Source: Verrucomicrobiia bacterium (GTDB lineage Bacteria > Verrucomicrobiota > Verrucomicrobiia > Limisphaerales > DASXHY01). Taken from it: a DNA stretch of 64,000 bases. A model generated the notes under the pieces. That model was given only the letters and a program-made list of their open reading frames with translations, did not search any database and was not told the DNA's origin. The stretch lies in contig DASPIL010000017.1 in NCBI GenBank assembly GCA_035629175.1, forward strand, positions 1 to 64,000, in the 5' to 3' direction. This document shows, piece after piece, positions 26,003 to 35,958 of this stretch. Position 1 is the stretch's first letter. Each line of letters starts with the position of its first letter. A program made the translations under genes and the position numbers.

Positions 26003-27244
26003 ATGAAGCTCTCACTGCTGAAAAAATCCCTGCTTGCCGCTATTGCCGCCGGCGTTTCGCTTGGTGTCCAGGCGGCTGACGTCGTCAAAGTCGGTGTGCT
26101 GCATTCCCTCAGCGGCACCATGGCCATCAGCGAAACCTCGCTGAAGGACGTGTTGCTGTTTTCGTTCGACGAGATCAATAAAAGCGGCGGTGTCAAAGTC
26201 GCCGGGAAGAATTACCTGATCGAACCCGTGGTCGTGGATCCAGCCTCCAACTGGCCGCTCTTTGCAGAGAAGGCGGAGCAGTTGCTCGTCAAGGACAAGG
26301 TTTCGGTCGTGTTCGGCTGCTGGACCTCGGTCAGCCGCAAATCGGTCCTGCCGGTGTTCGAGCGCAACAACGGCCTGCTCTTCTACCCCGTGCAGTACGA
26401 GGGCGAGGAGTTGTCGAAGAATATTTTCTACACGGCCGAAGCGGTGAATCAACAGGCGATCCCCGCGGTCGATTACATGCTCGCGGAAGGAAAGAAGAAG
26501 TTTTACCTGCTTGGCTCCGACTACGTTTATCCCCGCACCACCAACAAGATCCTGAAGCAGTATCTCAAGATGAAGGGGATTCCTGATTCGGACATCATTG
26601 AGATCTACACTCCCTTCGGCCACACGGACTACCAGACGATCGTGGCGGAAATCAAAAAGTTTGCTGCCTCCGGAAACGCCTGCGTCATCAGCACTCTCAA
26701 CGGCGACACGAATGTTCCGTATTTTAAAGAGTACGCCAACGCGGGGCTGACATCGGAAAATTGCCCTGTGGTTTCCTTCTCGATTTCCGAGGATGAATTC
26801 CGCGGCCTGCCCGCGAAGGAGCTCGTCGGCCAGCTGGGTTGCTGGACTTATTTCATGTCCTTGAAGAATCCCGAGAACGACGCGTTCGTGAAGAGCTTCC
26901 AGGCCTGGCTGCAGGATCCGAAAGTCACCGGCGTTGATTACCAGGTTACGGGCGTCGATCCGAAAGGCCGCGTCACATGCAGCCCCATGAACCTGTCCCG
27001 CATCGGCGTGAACCTGTGGAAGCAGGCTGTGGAAAAGGCGGGCACCTTTGAAGTGGATGCCGTGCGCAAGGCGCTGGTCGGCCAGAAGTTCAAAGGTCCT
27101 GCGGGAGAAGTGACGATGCAGGAGAACCATCACCTCGTGAACAATGTTTACATCGGCGAGACGATGGCGAGCGGCCAGTTCAAGGTCATCAAGACCTATA
27201 CTGGCGTGGCCGCCGAGCCTTTCAGCGAAAAATTTCTGAAATAG
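26003..27244 (+). CDS. urtA: Urea ABC transporter, substrate-binding protein
   Basis: 413 residues from the ATG at the signal peptide ([20 protein letters not shown], cleavage after VQAAD); an upstream in-frame ATG would add 14 polar residues. [67 protein letters not shown] and the region GCWTYFMSL are hallmarks of UrtA/AmiC-type urea- or short-amide-binding proteins. It binds urea in the periplasm and delivers it to UrtBC. It is the first gene of urtABCDE and is separated from urtB by a strong hairpin. Confidence 0.96.
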   Translation: MKLSLLKKSLLAAIAAGVSLGVQAADVVKVGVLHSLSGTMAISETSLKDVLLFSFDEINKSGGVKVAGKNYLIEPVVVDPASNWPLFAEKAEQLLVKDKVSVVFGCWTSVSRKSVLPVFERNNGLLFYPVQYEGEELSKNIFYTAEAVNQQAIPAVDYMLAEGKKKFYLLGSDYVYPRTTNKILKQYLKMKGIPDSDIIEIYTPFGHTDYQTIVAEIKKFAASGNACVISTLNGDTNVPYFKEYANAGLTSENCPVVSFSISEDEFRGLPAKELVGQLGCWTYFMSLKNPENDAFVKSFQAWLQDPKVTGVDYQVTGVDPKGRVTCSPMNLSRIGVNLWKQAVEKAGTFEVDAVRKALVGQKFKGPAGEVTMQENHHLVNNVYIGETMASGQFKVIKTYTGVAAEPFSEKFLK

Positions 27245-27271
27245 TTCCTCCAGGATCAGTTCAGAATTCAA

Positions 27272-27297
27272 GGAGGCGGGCGTCACTGCCCGCCTCC
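27272..27297 (+). terminator. Intercistronic hairpin between urtA and urtB
   Basis: GGAGGCGGGC / GCCCGCCTCC make a perfect 10-bp stem with a GTCACT loop, followed only by CCTTT. It is more likely a partial terminator or 3'-end stabiliser that lets the binding protein be made in excess over the membrane components, as in other ABC operons. Confidence 0.65.
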
Positions 27298-27328
27298 CCT
27301 TTGCGGAAACCCAACAACCAACAACCAC

Positions 27329-29056
27329 GTGAATCGCATTTATTGTGTCCTGGCGCTTTGTTGCCTCGTGCTGGCCGCCGATGCGGCGGATTCGACTGCA
27401 CCCACGAATCGTTTTCGATCAGTTCTCACCCAGGCCGCCATCAGCCAGGATGCCGCCGAGCAGATCGCGCTGATTCGGGAGTTGGTCGGCGCCGATGACG
27501 GCCTGATTTCCCGTGCCCTGGCCGCATGGCGCGTCGGCGAGCTCTTTCTTCATCACCCCACAAACGGATCTCCTGCGCCTATCCTATTGGATTCAAAACT
27601 CGATGCCGAAGGCCGCGCGCGGGGGATCGATGTCAGCACAGGTGAATTCATTGTTGATGCCGCCGGCAAACCGGTCCTGTTTCTGCAAGGTGATCTCACC
27701 GCAATCGACAACAGCTCGCGCCTGCGCCGCGCCATCAAGACCACGCTCGATCTGTACGCGGTCAACAATCCGCAGCCAAAAATGCGAAGAGACGCTGTGA
27801 TCAAGCTCGGCCAGGAACAGAACGCAGAGTATCTCCCGCACTTTCAAAATCGGATCGCGATTGAGAACGACGCGGAGGTGAGAAAGCTTTTGAAGGAAGC
27901 GATCGCACTCACTCTGATGGCGTCGACCGATACGAACGTGCAGATCGCCGCTGTGACCCAGTTGGGCGAAATGCGATCGATCAACGGGCTCGAATTCCTC
28001 AAGAACCTGCAAAAGACTTTCGCAGGGAAGTCCTCGGGCCATCCCGAAACGCTGGTGCACGCGGTTCGCCTCTCCATTGCGCAAATTGAAAATTACCTCT
28101 GGTGGGGAAACCTGTTCGGCACGGCGTTCCGCGGGTTTAGCCTTGCGGCAGTTTTGCTGGTCGCGGCGCTGGGCCTTGCGATCACCTTTGGGCTCATGGG
28201 CGTGATCAACATGGCGCATGGCGAAGTCATGGCGATTGGCGCCTACACCGCCTACTTCGTTCAGGGAATCTTTGGGACAGGTCTGCTGTTTTCGCTGTTT
28301 GGGAAGCAGATGTCGGTCGGCGGTTTTGGGCTCACTGGCTACGCTTTTGATTCGTACTTCATCGTGGCTCTGCTCGCATCGTTTGTGACGGCCGCACTCG
28401 CCGGGCTCGCACTCGAACGCGGCGTCATCCGATTCCTTTACAAGCGTCCCCTGGAATCATTGCTCGCCACGTGGGGCGTCAGCCTGGTGCTGCAGCAGAT
28501 TCTCCGGCACACGTTCGGCGCCGCGAACGTTCAGGTGAACTCGCCATCGTGGCTGACCGGAAGTTATGTCCTGCACGACGTCCTGTTCGCCTTCAACAGG
28601 CTCTTTGTGATCGGCTTTGCAGTATTCATCGTGTTCTGCACCTACCTGCTGCTGACACGAACATCGCTTGGGTTGCAGATCCGCGCCGTGATGCAGAATC
28701 GCACCATGGCCTCCTGCATGGGAGTCCGCACAGATCGCGTGAACATGATGACCTTCATGCTGGGTTCAGGTCTCGCAGGCATGGCGGGTGCGTGCATGTC
28801 GCAGATCGCGAATGTGGGTCCCAGCCTCGGACAGAGCTATATCATTGATTGCTTCATGATTGTGGTTCTCGGTGGCGTTGGAAACATCGTGGGCACCGTG
28901 TCGGCATCGCTTGGCGTCGGGGTTACCGACCAGATTCTGCAGCCCTGGCTCGGCGCGGTCCTCGGGAAGATCACCGTGCTGGCTGCGATCATCCTGTTCC
29001 TGCAATGGAGGCCGAACGGGATTTTCGTCACCCGCAGCCGCAGCCTTGATGGATGA
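27329..29056 (+). CDS. urtB: Urea ABC transporter, permease subunit UrtB
   Basis: 575 residues from a GTG start followed by a signal-like hydrophobic segment (CVLALCCLVLAADAA). The long N-terminal region (to about 250) is extracytoplasmic and contains HEAT-like helices (MRRDAVIKLGQEQNAEYLPHF), as usual for UrtB. The permease part begins near 255 with GLMGVINMAHGEVMAIGAY, the conserved LivH-type motif, and continues through GVSLVLQQILRHTFG and IRAVMQNRTMASCMGVRTDRVN, the cytoplasmic ATPase contact. With UrtC it forms the membrane channel for urea. Confidence 0.96.
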   Translation: MNRIYCVLALCCLVLAADAADSTAPTNRFRSVLTQAAISQDAAEQIALIRELVGADDGLISRALAAWRVGELFLHHPTNGSPAPILLDSKLDAEGRARGIDVSTGEFIVDAAGKPVLFLQGDLTAIDNSSRLRRAIKTTLDLYAVNNPQPKMRRDAVIKLGQEQNAEYLPHFQNRIAIENDAEVRKLLKEAIALTLMASTDTNVQIAAVTQLGEMRSINGLEFLKNLQKTFAGKSSGHPETLVHAVRLSIAQIENYLWWGNLFGTAFRGFSLAAVLLVAALGLAITFGLMGVINMAHGEVMAIGAYTAYFVQGIFGTGLLFSLFGKQMSVGGFGLTGYAFDSYFIVALLASFVTAALAGLALERGVIRFLYKRPLESLLATWGVSLVLQQILRHTFGAANVQVNSPSWLTGSYVLHDVLFAFNRLFVIGFAVFIVFCTYLLLTRTSLGLQIRAVMQNRTMASCMGVRTDRVNMMTFMLGSGLAGMAGACMSQIANVGPSLGQSYIIDCFMIVVLGGVGNIVGTVSASLGVGVTDQILQPWLGAVLGKITVLAAIILFLQWRPNGIFVTRSRSLDG

Positions 29057-29079
29057 AGGCTTAATCCCGCTATATCGAA

Positions 29080-30306
29080 ATGCTCTCCACCTGTTTCAAA
29101 CTACGCGAGCTCTGGATCATTGGCATCCTGTCGTTCGTCGCCCTGGTTCTCCTGCCTTGTCTGAATGCATTTGTGCCCGCGACGAGCGCGCTGCACGTGA
29201 GTTCGTTTACACTCAGCCTTTACGGAAAGTACCTGACCTATGCTGTATTGGCGCTCGGCGTGAACCTGCTGTGGGGTTACACGGGAATCCTGAGCCTTGG
29301 GCAATGCCTTTTCTTCGCCCTGGGCGGCTATGCGCTCGGCATGTATCTCATGCTCAAGATCGGCAACCTCGGCCAATACAAGGCCGCCATTCCCGATTTC
29401 ATGGTGTTCCTCGAATTCGCAACCAAGTATCCCGAATCCGGCGGATTGCCTCCGCATTGGATTCCCTTCAAACAGTTCTGGTTTGCAGCGGCAATGGTGA
29501 TCGTTGTGCCCGCAACAGTGGCGTACATCTTTGGCTTCCTGGCATTTCGATCGCGAATCAAGGGAGTGTATTTTTCGATCCTAAGCCAGGCCCTCACCTA
29601 CGCGGCCTGCCTGATGTTCTTTCGCAATGACTTCACCTTTGGTGGCAACAACGGCCTGACCGACTTCAAGTTCATCCTCGGTTACGACGTCAACGCGCCC
29701 GGAACGAAGCGCGCGTTGTACATGTGTTCGGCTGCGCTGTTGCTCGGAGTTTATCTCTTCTGCCGATGGCTGACTTCGACAAAGTTCGGATTGATTCAGC
29801 GTGCCATCCGCGATTCGGAGAACCGCGTTCTTTTCTCGGGATACGCGACTGCAAACTTCAAGCTCTTCGTCTTTGTCGCGGCAGCCGTGATAGCGGGGCT
29901 CGGGGGGGCTTTGTTCGTGCCGCAGGTTGGCATCATCAACCCAAGCGAAATGTCTCCGGAAAAATCCCTGGAGGCCGTTGTGTGGGTGGCCGTGGGCGGC
30001 CGCGGCAGCATGCTCGGCCCCATCATCGGCGCGGTTGGCATCAACGCCTTGAAGAGCTACGCCACCCATGCGTTTGCCGAGCAATGGCCGTACATCCTCG
30101 GCTTGCTCTTCATCTTCGTGACATTGTTCATGCCGAAGGGAATCATTGGATTGCCCGCACAGTTCCGTGAACTGAAGCGCCGTTATTGGAATCGCGGCCG
30201 AACCGAACCCGATCGCGGAGGAGGAGCGCAGCGCCTCCCGGCAGGCACTGAACCCGGCCAGGATTCTCAAAGCCTGCTGCCAGCAAAACATCCCATCCAG
30301 CCATGA
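29080..30306 (+). CDS. urtC: Urea ABC transporter, permease subunit UrtC
   Basis: 408 residues, about 10 membrane helices. [25 protein letters not shown] is the LivM/UrtC motif; [18 protein letters not shown] and [14 protein letters not shown] follow, and [19 protein letters not shown] is the EAA-like loop that contacts the ATPase subunits. The last 30 residues are polar and Arg/Gly/Pro-rich. Its stop overlaps the urtD start by ATGA. Confidence 0.96.
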   Translation: MLSTCFKLRELWIIGILSFVALVLLPCLNAFVPATSALHVSSFTLSLYGKYLTYAVLALGVNLLWGYTGILSLGQCLFFALGGYALGMYLMLKIGNLGQYKAAIPDFMVFLEFATKYPESGGLPPHWIPFKQFWFAAAMVIVVPATVAYIFGFLAFRSRIKGVYFSILSQALTYAACLMFFRNDFTFGGNNGLTDFKFILGYDVNAPGTKRALYMCSAALLLGVYLFCRWLTSTKFGLIQRAIRDSENRVLFSGYATANFKLFVFVAAAVIAGLGGALFVPQVGIINPSEMSPEKSLEAVVWVAVGGRGSMLGPIIGAVGINALKSYATHAFAEQWPYILGLLFIFVTLFMPKGIIGLPAQFRELKRRYWNRGRTEPDRGGGAQRLPAGTEPGQDSQSLLPAKHPIQP

Positions 30307-31067
30307 AAGCAGTCTCCAAGGATTTTGTTTTATCGCTGGAAGACGTCAGCAAAACCTTCGATGGCTTCAAGGCGATCTCGAAGTTGAATTTCTACATGGA
30401 TGAGGGCGAGCTGCGGGTGATCATCGGGCCGAACGGGGCAGGGAAGAGCACGATGCTCGACCTGATTACGGGCCGCACAAAACCGGATCGCGGCAAGATC
30501 GAGTTCGGGCGCGACACTGACCTGACGCGATTGAACGAATATCAGATCAACCGCCTTGGCATCGGGCGCAAGTTCCAGACGCCCTCGGTTTACGTGGACC
30601 ACACGGTGCTCGAGAACATCTGGCTTTCACTCGAAGGGACCCGCACCGTCTGGAGCACGCTATTCGCGCGAATCACAGCCGCGCAGCGGGAACGGATTCA
30701 GAATGTGCTGGAGACCGTGGGGCTTTCTGAAAAGGCCAGTGTCAAAGCGGGCCTCTTAAGCCACGGGCAAAAGCAATGGCTCGAAATTGGCATGTTGCTC
30801 GCGCAGAACCCCAGGCTCCTGTTGGTGGATGAACCGGCCGCCGGGATGACCGATGAGGAGACACACAAGACCGGCGAGTTGCTGATGAGCCTGGAGGGGA
30901 AGCACAGCATCGTGGTGATTGAGCATGACATGACGTTTGTTCGCCAGATTGCCCGCAAGGTCACGGTGCTGCACCAGGGAAGCGTGTTGTGCGAGGGAAG
31001 CGTTGACGAGGTTCAGAACAACGAACGAGTGATCGAGGTTTATCTCGGAAGAAAAAAGAAGAACTGA
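30303..31067 (+). CDS. urtD: Urea ABC transporter, ATP-binding subunit UrtD
   Basis: 254 residues. Walker A is GPNGAGKST, the Q-loop lies in [10 protein letters not shown], the signature is [13 protein letters not shown] (the variant typical of UrtD and distinct from LSGGQ), Walker B is [11 protein letters not shown] and the switch His is in IVVIEHDM. Translation is coupled to urtC through ATGA. It forms the ATPase heterodimer with UrtE. Confidence 0.96.
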   Translation: MKAVSKDFVLSLEDVSKTFDGFKAISKLNFYMDEGELRVIIGPNGAGKSTMLDLITGRTKPDRGKIEFGRDTDLTRLNEYQINRLGIGRKFQTPSVYVDHTVLENIWLSLEGTRTVWSTLFARITAAQRERIQNVLETVGLSEKASVKAGLLSHGQKQWLEIGMLLAQNPRLLLVDEPAAGMTDEETHKTGELLMSLEGKHSIVVIEHDMTFVRQIARKVTVLHQGSVLCEGSVDEVQNNERVIEVYLGRKKKN

Positions 31068-31076
31068 ACAGGCTTC

Positions 31077-31844
31077 ATGCTGACGATTTCCAACATTCAC
31101 GTTTCCTACGATGGTTCCCGAATTCTTCGCGACGTGAGCCTCACTGTGGCGCCGGGACAGGTCGTGTGCCTGATGGGACGGAACGGCGTGGGGAAGACCA
31201 CCACGCTCAAGGCCATTGTCGGAACAGTGAAATGCGACTCGGGGTCCGTGAGGATCGGCGGCACCGAGCTGGCGCGCCTGAAGCCAGACCAGCGCGCGCG
31301 GCATGGGCTCGGATACGTGCCGCAGGGGCGCGATATATTCCCGAACATGACTGTCTGGGAGAATCTGCGGATTGGCGCGGTGGCGCAGGGAAAGAAACTG
31401 AACGGCGAACTGGATCGCGTGTATCAGTTGTTTCCCGTGCTGAAGGACATGCTGCAGCGAAAGGGCGGTGTGCTCAGCGGAGGCCAGCAGCAGCAGCTGG
31501 CAATCGGCCGCGCGCTGCTGACCAATCCCAAAGTGCTCCTGCTCGACGAACCGACCGAAGGAATCCAGCCGAACATCATCGACCAGATTGGCGACACGAT
31601 CAAAGTCCTGCGCGACGAAGGCTTGCATGGCGGAGAACGCCGGGATTATTCCCAGGAAGTCACCAACGCCATCAAGGCTCTTCGGAAGGAAGGCCAGATT
31701 GGCATCCTGCTGGTGGAACAGTACCTCGATTTCTGCCTCGATGTCGGCGATCACTTTTTCATCATGGATCGTGGCGCGGTTGTGGCGCAGGGTCCGATCC
31801 GGGACTTGAACGATGACATGGTTCGCGCACACCTCACCGTTTGA
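31077..31844 (+). CDS. urtE: Urea ABC transporter, ATP-binding subunit UrtE, with internal insertion
   Basis: 255 residues, slightly longer than the roughly 230 usual for UrtE. Walker A is GRNGVGKTT, the Q-loop is in YVPQGRDIFP, the signature is LSGGQQQQLAIGRAL, and Walker B is VLLLDEPTEGIQPNII. Between Walker B and the switch region (ILLVEQYLDF) there is an extra segment at about 180-202 (LHGGERRDYSQEVT, then NAIKALRKEG), which looks like a repeat of the preceding DTIKVLRDEG. The frame is intact and all nucleotide-binding motifs are kept, so the subunit should work. Its stop overlaps the next gene's likely TTG start. Confidence 0.94.
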   Translation: MLTISNIHVSYDGSRILRDVSLTVAPGQVVCLMGRNGVGKTTTLKAIVGTVKCDSGSVRIGGTELARLKPDQRARHGLGYVPQGRDIFPNMTVWENLRIGAVAQGKKLNGELDRVYQLFPVLKDMLQRKGGVLSGGQQQQLAIGRALLTNPKVLLLDEPTEGIQPNIIDQIGDTIKVLRDEGLHGGERRDYSQEVTNAIKALRKEGQIGILLVEQYLDFCLDVGDHFFIMDRGAVVAQGPIRDLNDDMVRAHLTV

Positions 31845-32890
31845 CGCATTTCGTTTCGCGCGGCCGCGATGTAACGTTGGCGCAGCTCGTGGCAACGAAA
31901 ACTCCGCCGGCAAAGGCGCATTGGATTCGCAGCAACGGCTTCATCCTCGGACTCGCGGGTGCGGTCGCGTTGGCGTTTTTCTTTCCTGAGCCGGGCGCGC
32001 GCGGCGGCTGGCTGAATCCCGGCCTTCTGAATAATGGCGGGATCGCACTGATCCTCTTCCTGCAGGGCCTTTCACTGGCATTTGAGCAGGTGCGCAGCGG
32101 GGCGGGGAACTGGCGGCTCCACTTGGTGATTCAGTCCTTCACCTTCATCGTCTTTCCGCTCGCAGGCCTTCTGCTCGATGCGATCACGGCTGTGGCGTGG
32201 CCGGCGGAGCCCGCTGCCATTCGCGCGGGATTTCTGTACCTGTGCCTCCTGCCTTCCACGGTTTCGACTTCCGTAGTGCTCACAGCCGTCGCACGCGGCA
32301 ATACTGCCGGAGCCCTCTTCAATGCTGCCGCGTCGAACATTCTCGGGGTCTTCCTCACACCCATCCTGGTGCAGTTGCTGATGCACCAGTCAGGACAATC
32401 AGCACCGCTCGCGCCGCTGCTGCTCAAGATCATGATGCTGACGCTCGTGCCATTCTTCTCTGGCATGTTGCTGCGCCCGCACATGCGCGGATTCATCGAA
32501 AAGAACAAAGCCTGGGTGGCGCGCATCAGCAACACTGTCATTCTCTTCATCGTTTACACGGCGTTCTGCGATTCTGTTCATGAGCGGATCTGGGAACGTC
32601 ATGGCTGGTTGATGACCGCGCAGGTGTTGATCGCAGTGGCGTTGTTGTTCGGCTTCATTTCGGCCCTCGTGTACGTGACGTGCCGCGCGCTGAAGATGAA
32701 CCGCGAGGATCTGATCGCGGCGTATTTTTGTTCCGTGAAGAAGACGCTGGCGATGGGCGTGCCGCTCGCAATGCTGATTTTTGGAACACGCGAGGATTTG
32801 TCGCTGATCCTGCTGCCAATCATGTTGTACCATCCGCTGCAATTGTTCGCCAACGGGTTGCTCGCGAATCGATGGGCAAGGCAGACCTGA
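31841..32890 (+). CDS. Bile acid:sodium symporter family (SBF-like, YfeH type) transporter
   Basis: 349 residues with about 10 hydrophobic helices. NNGGIALILFLQGLSLAFEQV, FIVFPLAGLLLDA, LYLCLLPSTVSTSVVLTAVARGNTAGALFNAAASNILGVFLTP and VKKTLAMGVPLAMLIFG are the conserved blocks of the SBF-like family. The suggested start is a TTG whose last two bases overlap the urtE stop; a GTG about 15 codons further in is also possible. The overlap makes it the probable last gene of the urt operon. The substrate is not known, and urea itself is not a typical SBF substrate. Confidence 0.85.
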   Translation: MTHFVSRGRDVTLAQLVATKTPPAKAHWIRSNGFILGLAGAVALAFFFPEPGARGGWLNPGLLNNGGIALILFLQGLSLAFEQVRSGAGNWRLHLVIQSFTFIVFPLAGLLLDAITAVAWPAEPAAIRAGFLYLCLLPSTVSTSVVLTAVARGNTAGALFNAAASNILGVFLTPILVQLLMHQSGQSAPLAPLLLKIMMLTLVPFFSGMLLRPHMRGFIEKNKAWVARISNTVILFIVYTAFCDSVHERIWERHGWLMTAQVLIAVALLFGFISALVYVTCRALKMNREDLIAAYFCSVKKTLAMGVPLAMLIFGTREDLSLILLPIMLYHPLQLFANGLLANRWARQT

Positions 32891-32913
32891 AGCCGGCTGC
32901 GGACTTTTCTCGA

Positions 32914-34227
32914 TCACGCCTTCGAATCCAACCGTCCGTACCGCCGCAGCTCCGGCCAGATCCACGCCACCGCTATCACGGCGAGAATGGTACCGACGCC
33001 GCCCGTGACCACGGCGATGATGGTTCCTGTTGCAATCGAGTTGCCGACGACGGGGCCGAGGAAGTGAGCCACCATGCCCGCGCGGAACTCCCCAAGTTCG
33101 TTCGACGTGCCGATAAACAGGCTGTTCACGGCGGAGACGCGTCCCCTTTTTTCGTCAGGAGTGAGCACCTGCACGAGCGTCTGGCGCACGATGACGCTGA
33201 TGTTATCCACCGCGCCGCACACGACCAACGCCCCGAATGACAGCCATAGCACGTGTGCGACTCCAAAGACGATCGTCGCTACACCAAACACCGCAACTGA
33301 CCACAGCATTGCCCGTCCAGCTTTCTGCAGGGGAGGCCGATACGCGATGATCAGCGTGCAAATCACCGCGCCAATCGGCATCGCCATGCGCAATGCTGCC
33401 AATCCGCTGGGGGTCGTTGAGAGAATGTCCTTCGCGTAAATGGGAAGCATCGCCGTCGCGCCGCCCAGAAAGACAGCGAACAGATCGAGGGTAAGCGTCC
33501 CGAGGATGATCTTATTTTCGAACACGAATCGAAACCCGGCTCCTAGGTTGCGGAAAGATATTGGTTCCCGTTTCACCACCGCGTGTTCGCGTCGAATCAA
33601 GCTCAACAGCAGGACGCAGAACAGCCCGGCTGCGGAGTTGATGAGGTAAATGATGGCCGCTGGGGTCTCAGTGCGTTTGGCGAGCCATGTGAGCAGGATT
33701 CCGGCGATGGCGGGGCCTGCCACGGACGAAAGCTGGAATATGCCGCTGTTGAATGCGACGGCCTGCGGAAAGAGGCGCGGTGTCACAATGTGCGGCAGGA
33801 AAGCCGCGCTTGCGGGCCAAAGAAACGTCCGAGCCCCCGCAATCACAAACAGGCAGGCGTAAACCCACATGACCGGAGCCTGCAACCAGGAAATGACGGC
33901 CAGCCCGAGACTCGCAAAGGAGAGGACGGTCGCCATCGAAATGATGATCCGCTTCCGATTGAAGCTGTCCGCCACATGCCCTGCCGGCAATGTCAGCGCG
34001 ACCATTGGGATCATGAATGCAAGCCCGACAAATCCCAGCGCCAGGGGAGCATGCGTCCGCTCATATAGTTCCCAGCCCACAGAAAAGATCAGCATCTGCT
34101 GTCCGATCGATGCAAAGAACCGGCCGACGAGATAGAGAATGAAATCGCGGTTGCGAAGGACGGCATACCGGCCGCCCCCCTTGCCGCCGGCCACAGAAGA
34201 TTCTACTTCGATCTCAGGATCGTTCAT
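32914..34227 (-). CDS. MFS_3-type efflux/permease protein
   Basis: 437 residues, about 12 helices. FFASIGQQMLIFSVGWELYERT and PMVALTLPAGHVADSFNRKRII in the first half, followed by WPASAAFLPHIV, fit the MFS_3 family (enterobactin-exporter-like). The start used gives an ATGA overlap with the upstream GT39 gene; an in-frame ATG 45 bp earlier would lie inside that gene. Being coupled to two envelope glycosyltransferase genes, it may export a glycan or lipid precursor, but no substrate can be assigned. Confidence 0.85.
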   Translation of the reverse strand: MNDPEIEVESSVAGGKGGGRYAVLRNRDFILYLVGRFFASIGQQMLIFSVGWELYERTHAPLALGFVGLAFMIPMVALTLPAGHVADSFNRKRIIISMATVLSFASLGLAVISWLQAPVMWVYACLFVIAGARTFLWPASAAFLPHIVTPRLFPQAVAFNSGIFQLSSVAGPAIAGILLTWLAKRTETPAAIIYLINSAAGLFCVLLLSLIRREHAVVKREPISFRNLGAGFRFVFENKIILGTLTLDLFAVFLGGATAMLPIYAKDILSTTPSGLAALRMAMPIGAVICTLIIAYRPPLQKAGRAMLWSVAVFGVATIVFGVAHVLWLSFGALVVCGAVDNISVIVRQTLVQVLTPDEKRGRVSAVNSLFIGTSNELGEFRAGMVAHFLGPVVGNSIATGTIIAVVTGGVGTILAVIAVAWIWPELRRYGRLDSKA

Positions 34228-35954
34228 TCCTGCGGCGGCAAGCCGGGCGGCTGCGGTGGAATTCCTATCCAATACCCAGGAATCGCGTGCGTTCGTGATT
34301 TCTCAGCCACAGAAAGGGCAAGCCGCCCGAATCGCGACTGCCGAAGACGTTCGTTGCGGTTGGTGACTGGGCGCAGTTCGTAACTCGCTTGCAAAATCAA
34401 CTCCCGCCCTGCCGCCGTGGTGATGACCGGGCTCGTCGTTGGAGCGGGCACCGGCATGTTGGTTTTCAATGCCGAGATTGAGTACTGGCTGCCCGTCATC
34501 AATCGCAGGCGTGCCGCATCTGTCGCGCTCACCCGCCACGTGACAAGAGTGCTGCCAGGTGATGTTATGGCGGGCAGTTGCCGCGCAATGTCGACGAGGG
34601 GCGATGGTGAGAATACGGGACGAACGCAGCTTCCGAAGGAGACGAAACCGACCAGCGCTGCCGTGCCCAGCCAGAGCCATGGCGCCGATCCCTGCAAATG
34701 GCCGCGGCGAAGAACGGGAATGATCCCCACGCCCGCAAGCATTGCCCCGGCAAGGCCCAGCCTGCCATGCACGGGCGCGCCGAGCACGAGCAGCGCGATT
34801 CCCAGAAGCAGGGCCACCCATCCAAGAAACTTAACGGCCATGCCGAGCCGCCGAACCAGCGTCTCATTCCGCGAGACTTCCGACAGCAGCGCCGCAATCA
34901 GAACCGCAAGCATCGGATACGAGGCGATGAGGTAGCGCGATCGACGAATATTTCCGAGGCCGAAGATGAACACGAGTGGAACGAAGAGGCAGAGCAGGAA
35001 AAGGCATTCCGTTCTATGTTGCTTCCAAAAGTTCTGAAGCGTGCTGCGGCACCAGACCAGCGCTCCGGCAAGGAGAAGCGTCCATGGAAGGAAGTGGCGA
35101 ACGCCTGCAAACAGGTAGGTCCAGAAGTTTCCGAGAATGAAGCCAACGCTCCACGTCAGGCGCGAGCCCACCTGGTCTGAATAAAAATCGTGGAGATTGT
35201 CCCAACCATGCCTCCGCAACATGATGGCGTACCAGAACAGTGCCAGCGTTAACCCGCAGAGCAGCGATGGCCAATGGAGCAATCTCCTGCGGGGCGAAGC
35301 CGTTGGCCGGGCCACGATCCAGAACAGCAGGTTCGCAGCGAGCGGACAGAGGCCCAGCAGGCCTTTGGTTTGTACCGCCAGTCCCATTCCGCCGTAGATC
35401 ATGAGCGGCGCAATCCAACTTCGATCGTTTAAAAACCAGATTCTTGCAAACCCCAGCATGCTGATGAGCACGAAAAGGCAGAGCAGCACATCTGGCGTAG
35501 CCCGCGTCGCAACTGTCCAGAGCTGAATATTCGAACCCATCATCAGGGCGGCGAACAGGGCTGCAAGGTTCGAGCGGAAAACTGTTTTGGCGAGCTGGTG
35601 GGTGAGGACGATGACGCCGACGCCCGCAAGCAGGAACAGGAGGCGCGCAGAAAACAGGCTGATCCCGAACAGCTTGAAAGGCACTGCCGCGGCCCAATAG
35701 GTGATTACCGGCTTCAACAGACGAATGCTTCCGTCTGGATAACGTGGTGTCCAGAAGTCGCCCGATTCAACCATTCCAATTGCCGCGTCGGTGTAGAAGC
35801 GCTCATCCCCATGAAACCGTGCCGTGTCCGTGATGATGGGCAGGAGCGCGAGCACGAACGCGATCAGCAAGAGCGTCCTGGCTGGCGGTGCGATTGAATC
35901 AACGGATCCGGCCGGCTGGAGAACCCGCGGCTCGTGGACGCCTGGAGTGGTCAT
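34224..35954 (-). CDS. Glycosyltransferase family 39 (ArnT/PMT-like) membrane protein
   Basis: 576 residues, about 12 hydrophobic segments. The first external loop carries the acidic motif in RFHGDERFYTDAAIG and the later block SIRLLKPVITYWAAAVPFKLFG, both typical of GT39 enzymes that take sugar from polyprenyl phosphate donors. NLAALFAALMMGSNIQLWTVATRATPD follows. The start is set at the ATG 4 bp after the GT2 stop; a longer start would overlap that gene by 44 bp. The acceptor (lipid A, protein or another glycan) is not known. Confidence 0.88.
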   Translation of the reverse strand: MTTPGVHEPRVLQPAGSVDSIAPPARTLLLIAFVLALLPIITDTARFHGDERFYTDAAIGMVESGDFWTPRYPDGSIRLLKPVITYWAAAVPFKLFGISLFSARLLFLLAGVGVIVLTHQLAKTVFRSNLAALFAALMMGSNIQLWTVATRATPDVLLCLFVLISMLGFARIWFLNDRSWIAPLMIYGGMGLAVQTKGLLGLCPLAANLLFWIVARPTASPRRRLLHWPSLLCGLTLALFWYAIMLRRHGWDNLHDFYSDQVGSRLTWSVGFILGNFWTYLFAGVRHFLPWTLLLAGALVWCRSTLQNFWKQHRTECLFLLCLFVPLVFIFGLGNIRRSRYLIASYPMLAVLIAALLSEVSRNETLVRRLGMAVKFLGWVALLLGIALLVLGAPVHGRLGLAGAMLAGVGIIPVLRRGHLQGSAPWLWLGTAALVGFVSFGSCVRPVFSPSPLVDIARQLPAITSPGSTLVTWRVSATDAARLRLMTGSQYSISALKTNMPVPAPTTSPVITTAAGRELILQASYELRPVTNRNERLRQSRFGRLALSVAEKSRTHAIPGYWIGIPPQPPGLPPQE

Positions 35955-35958
35955 AGGT

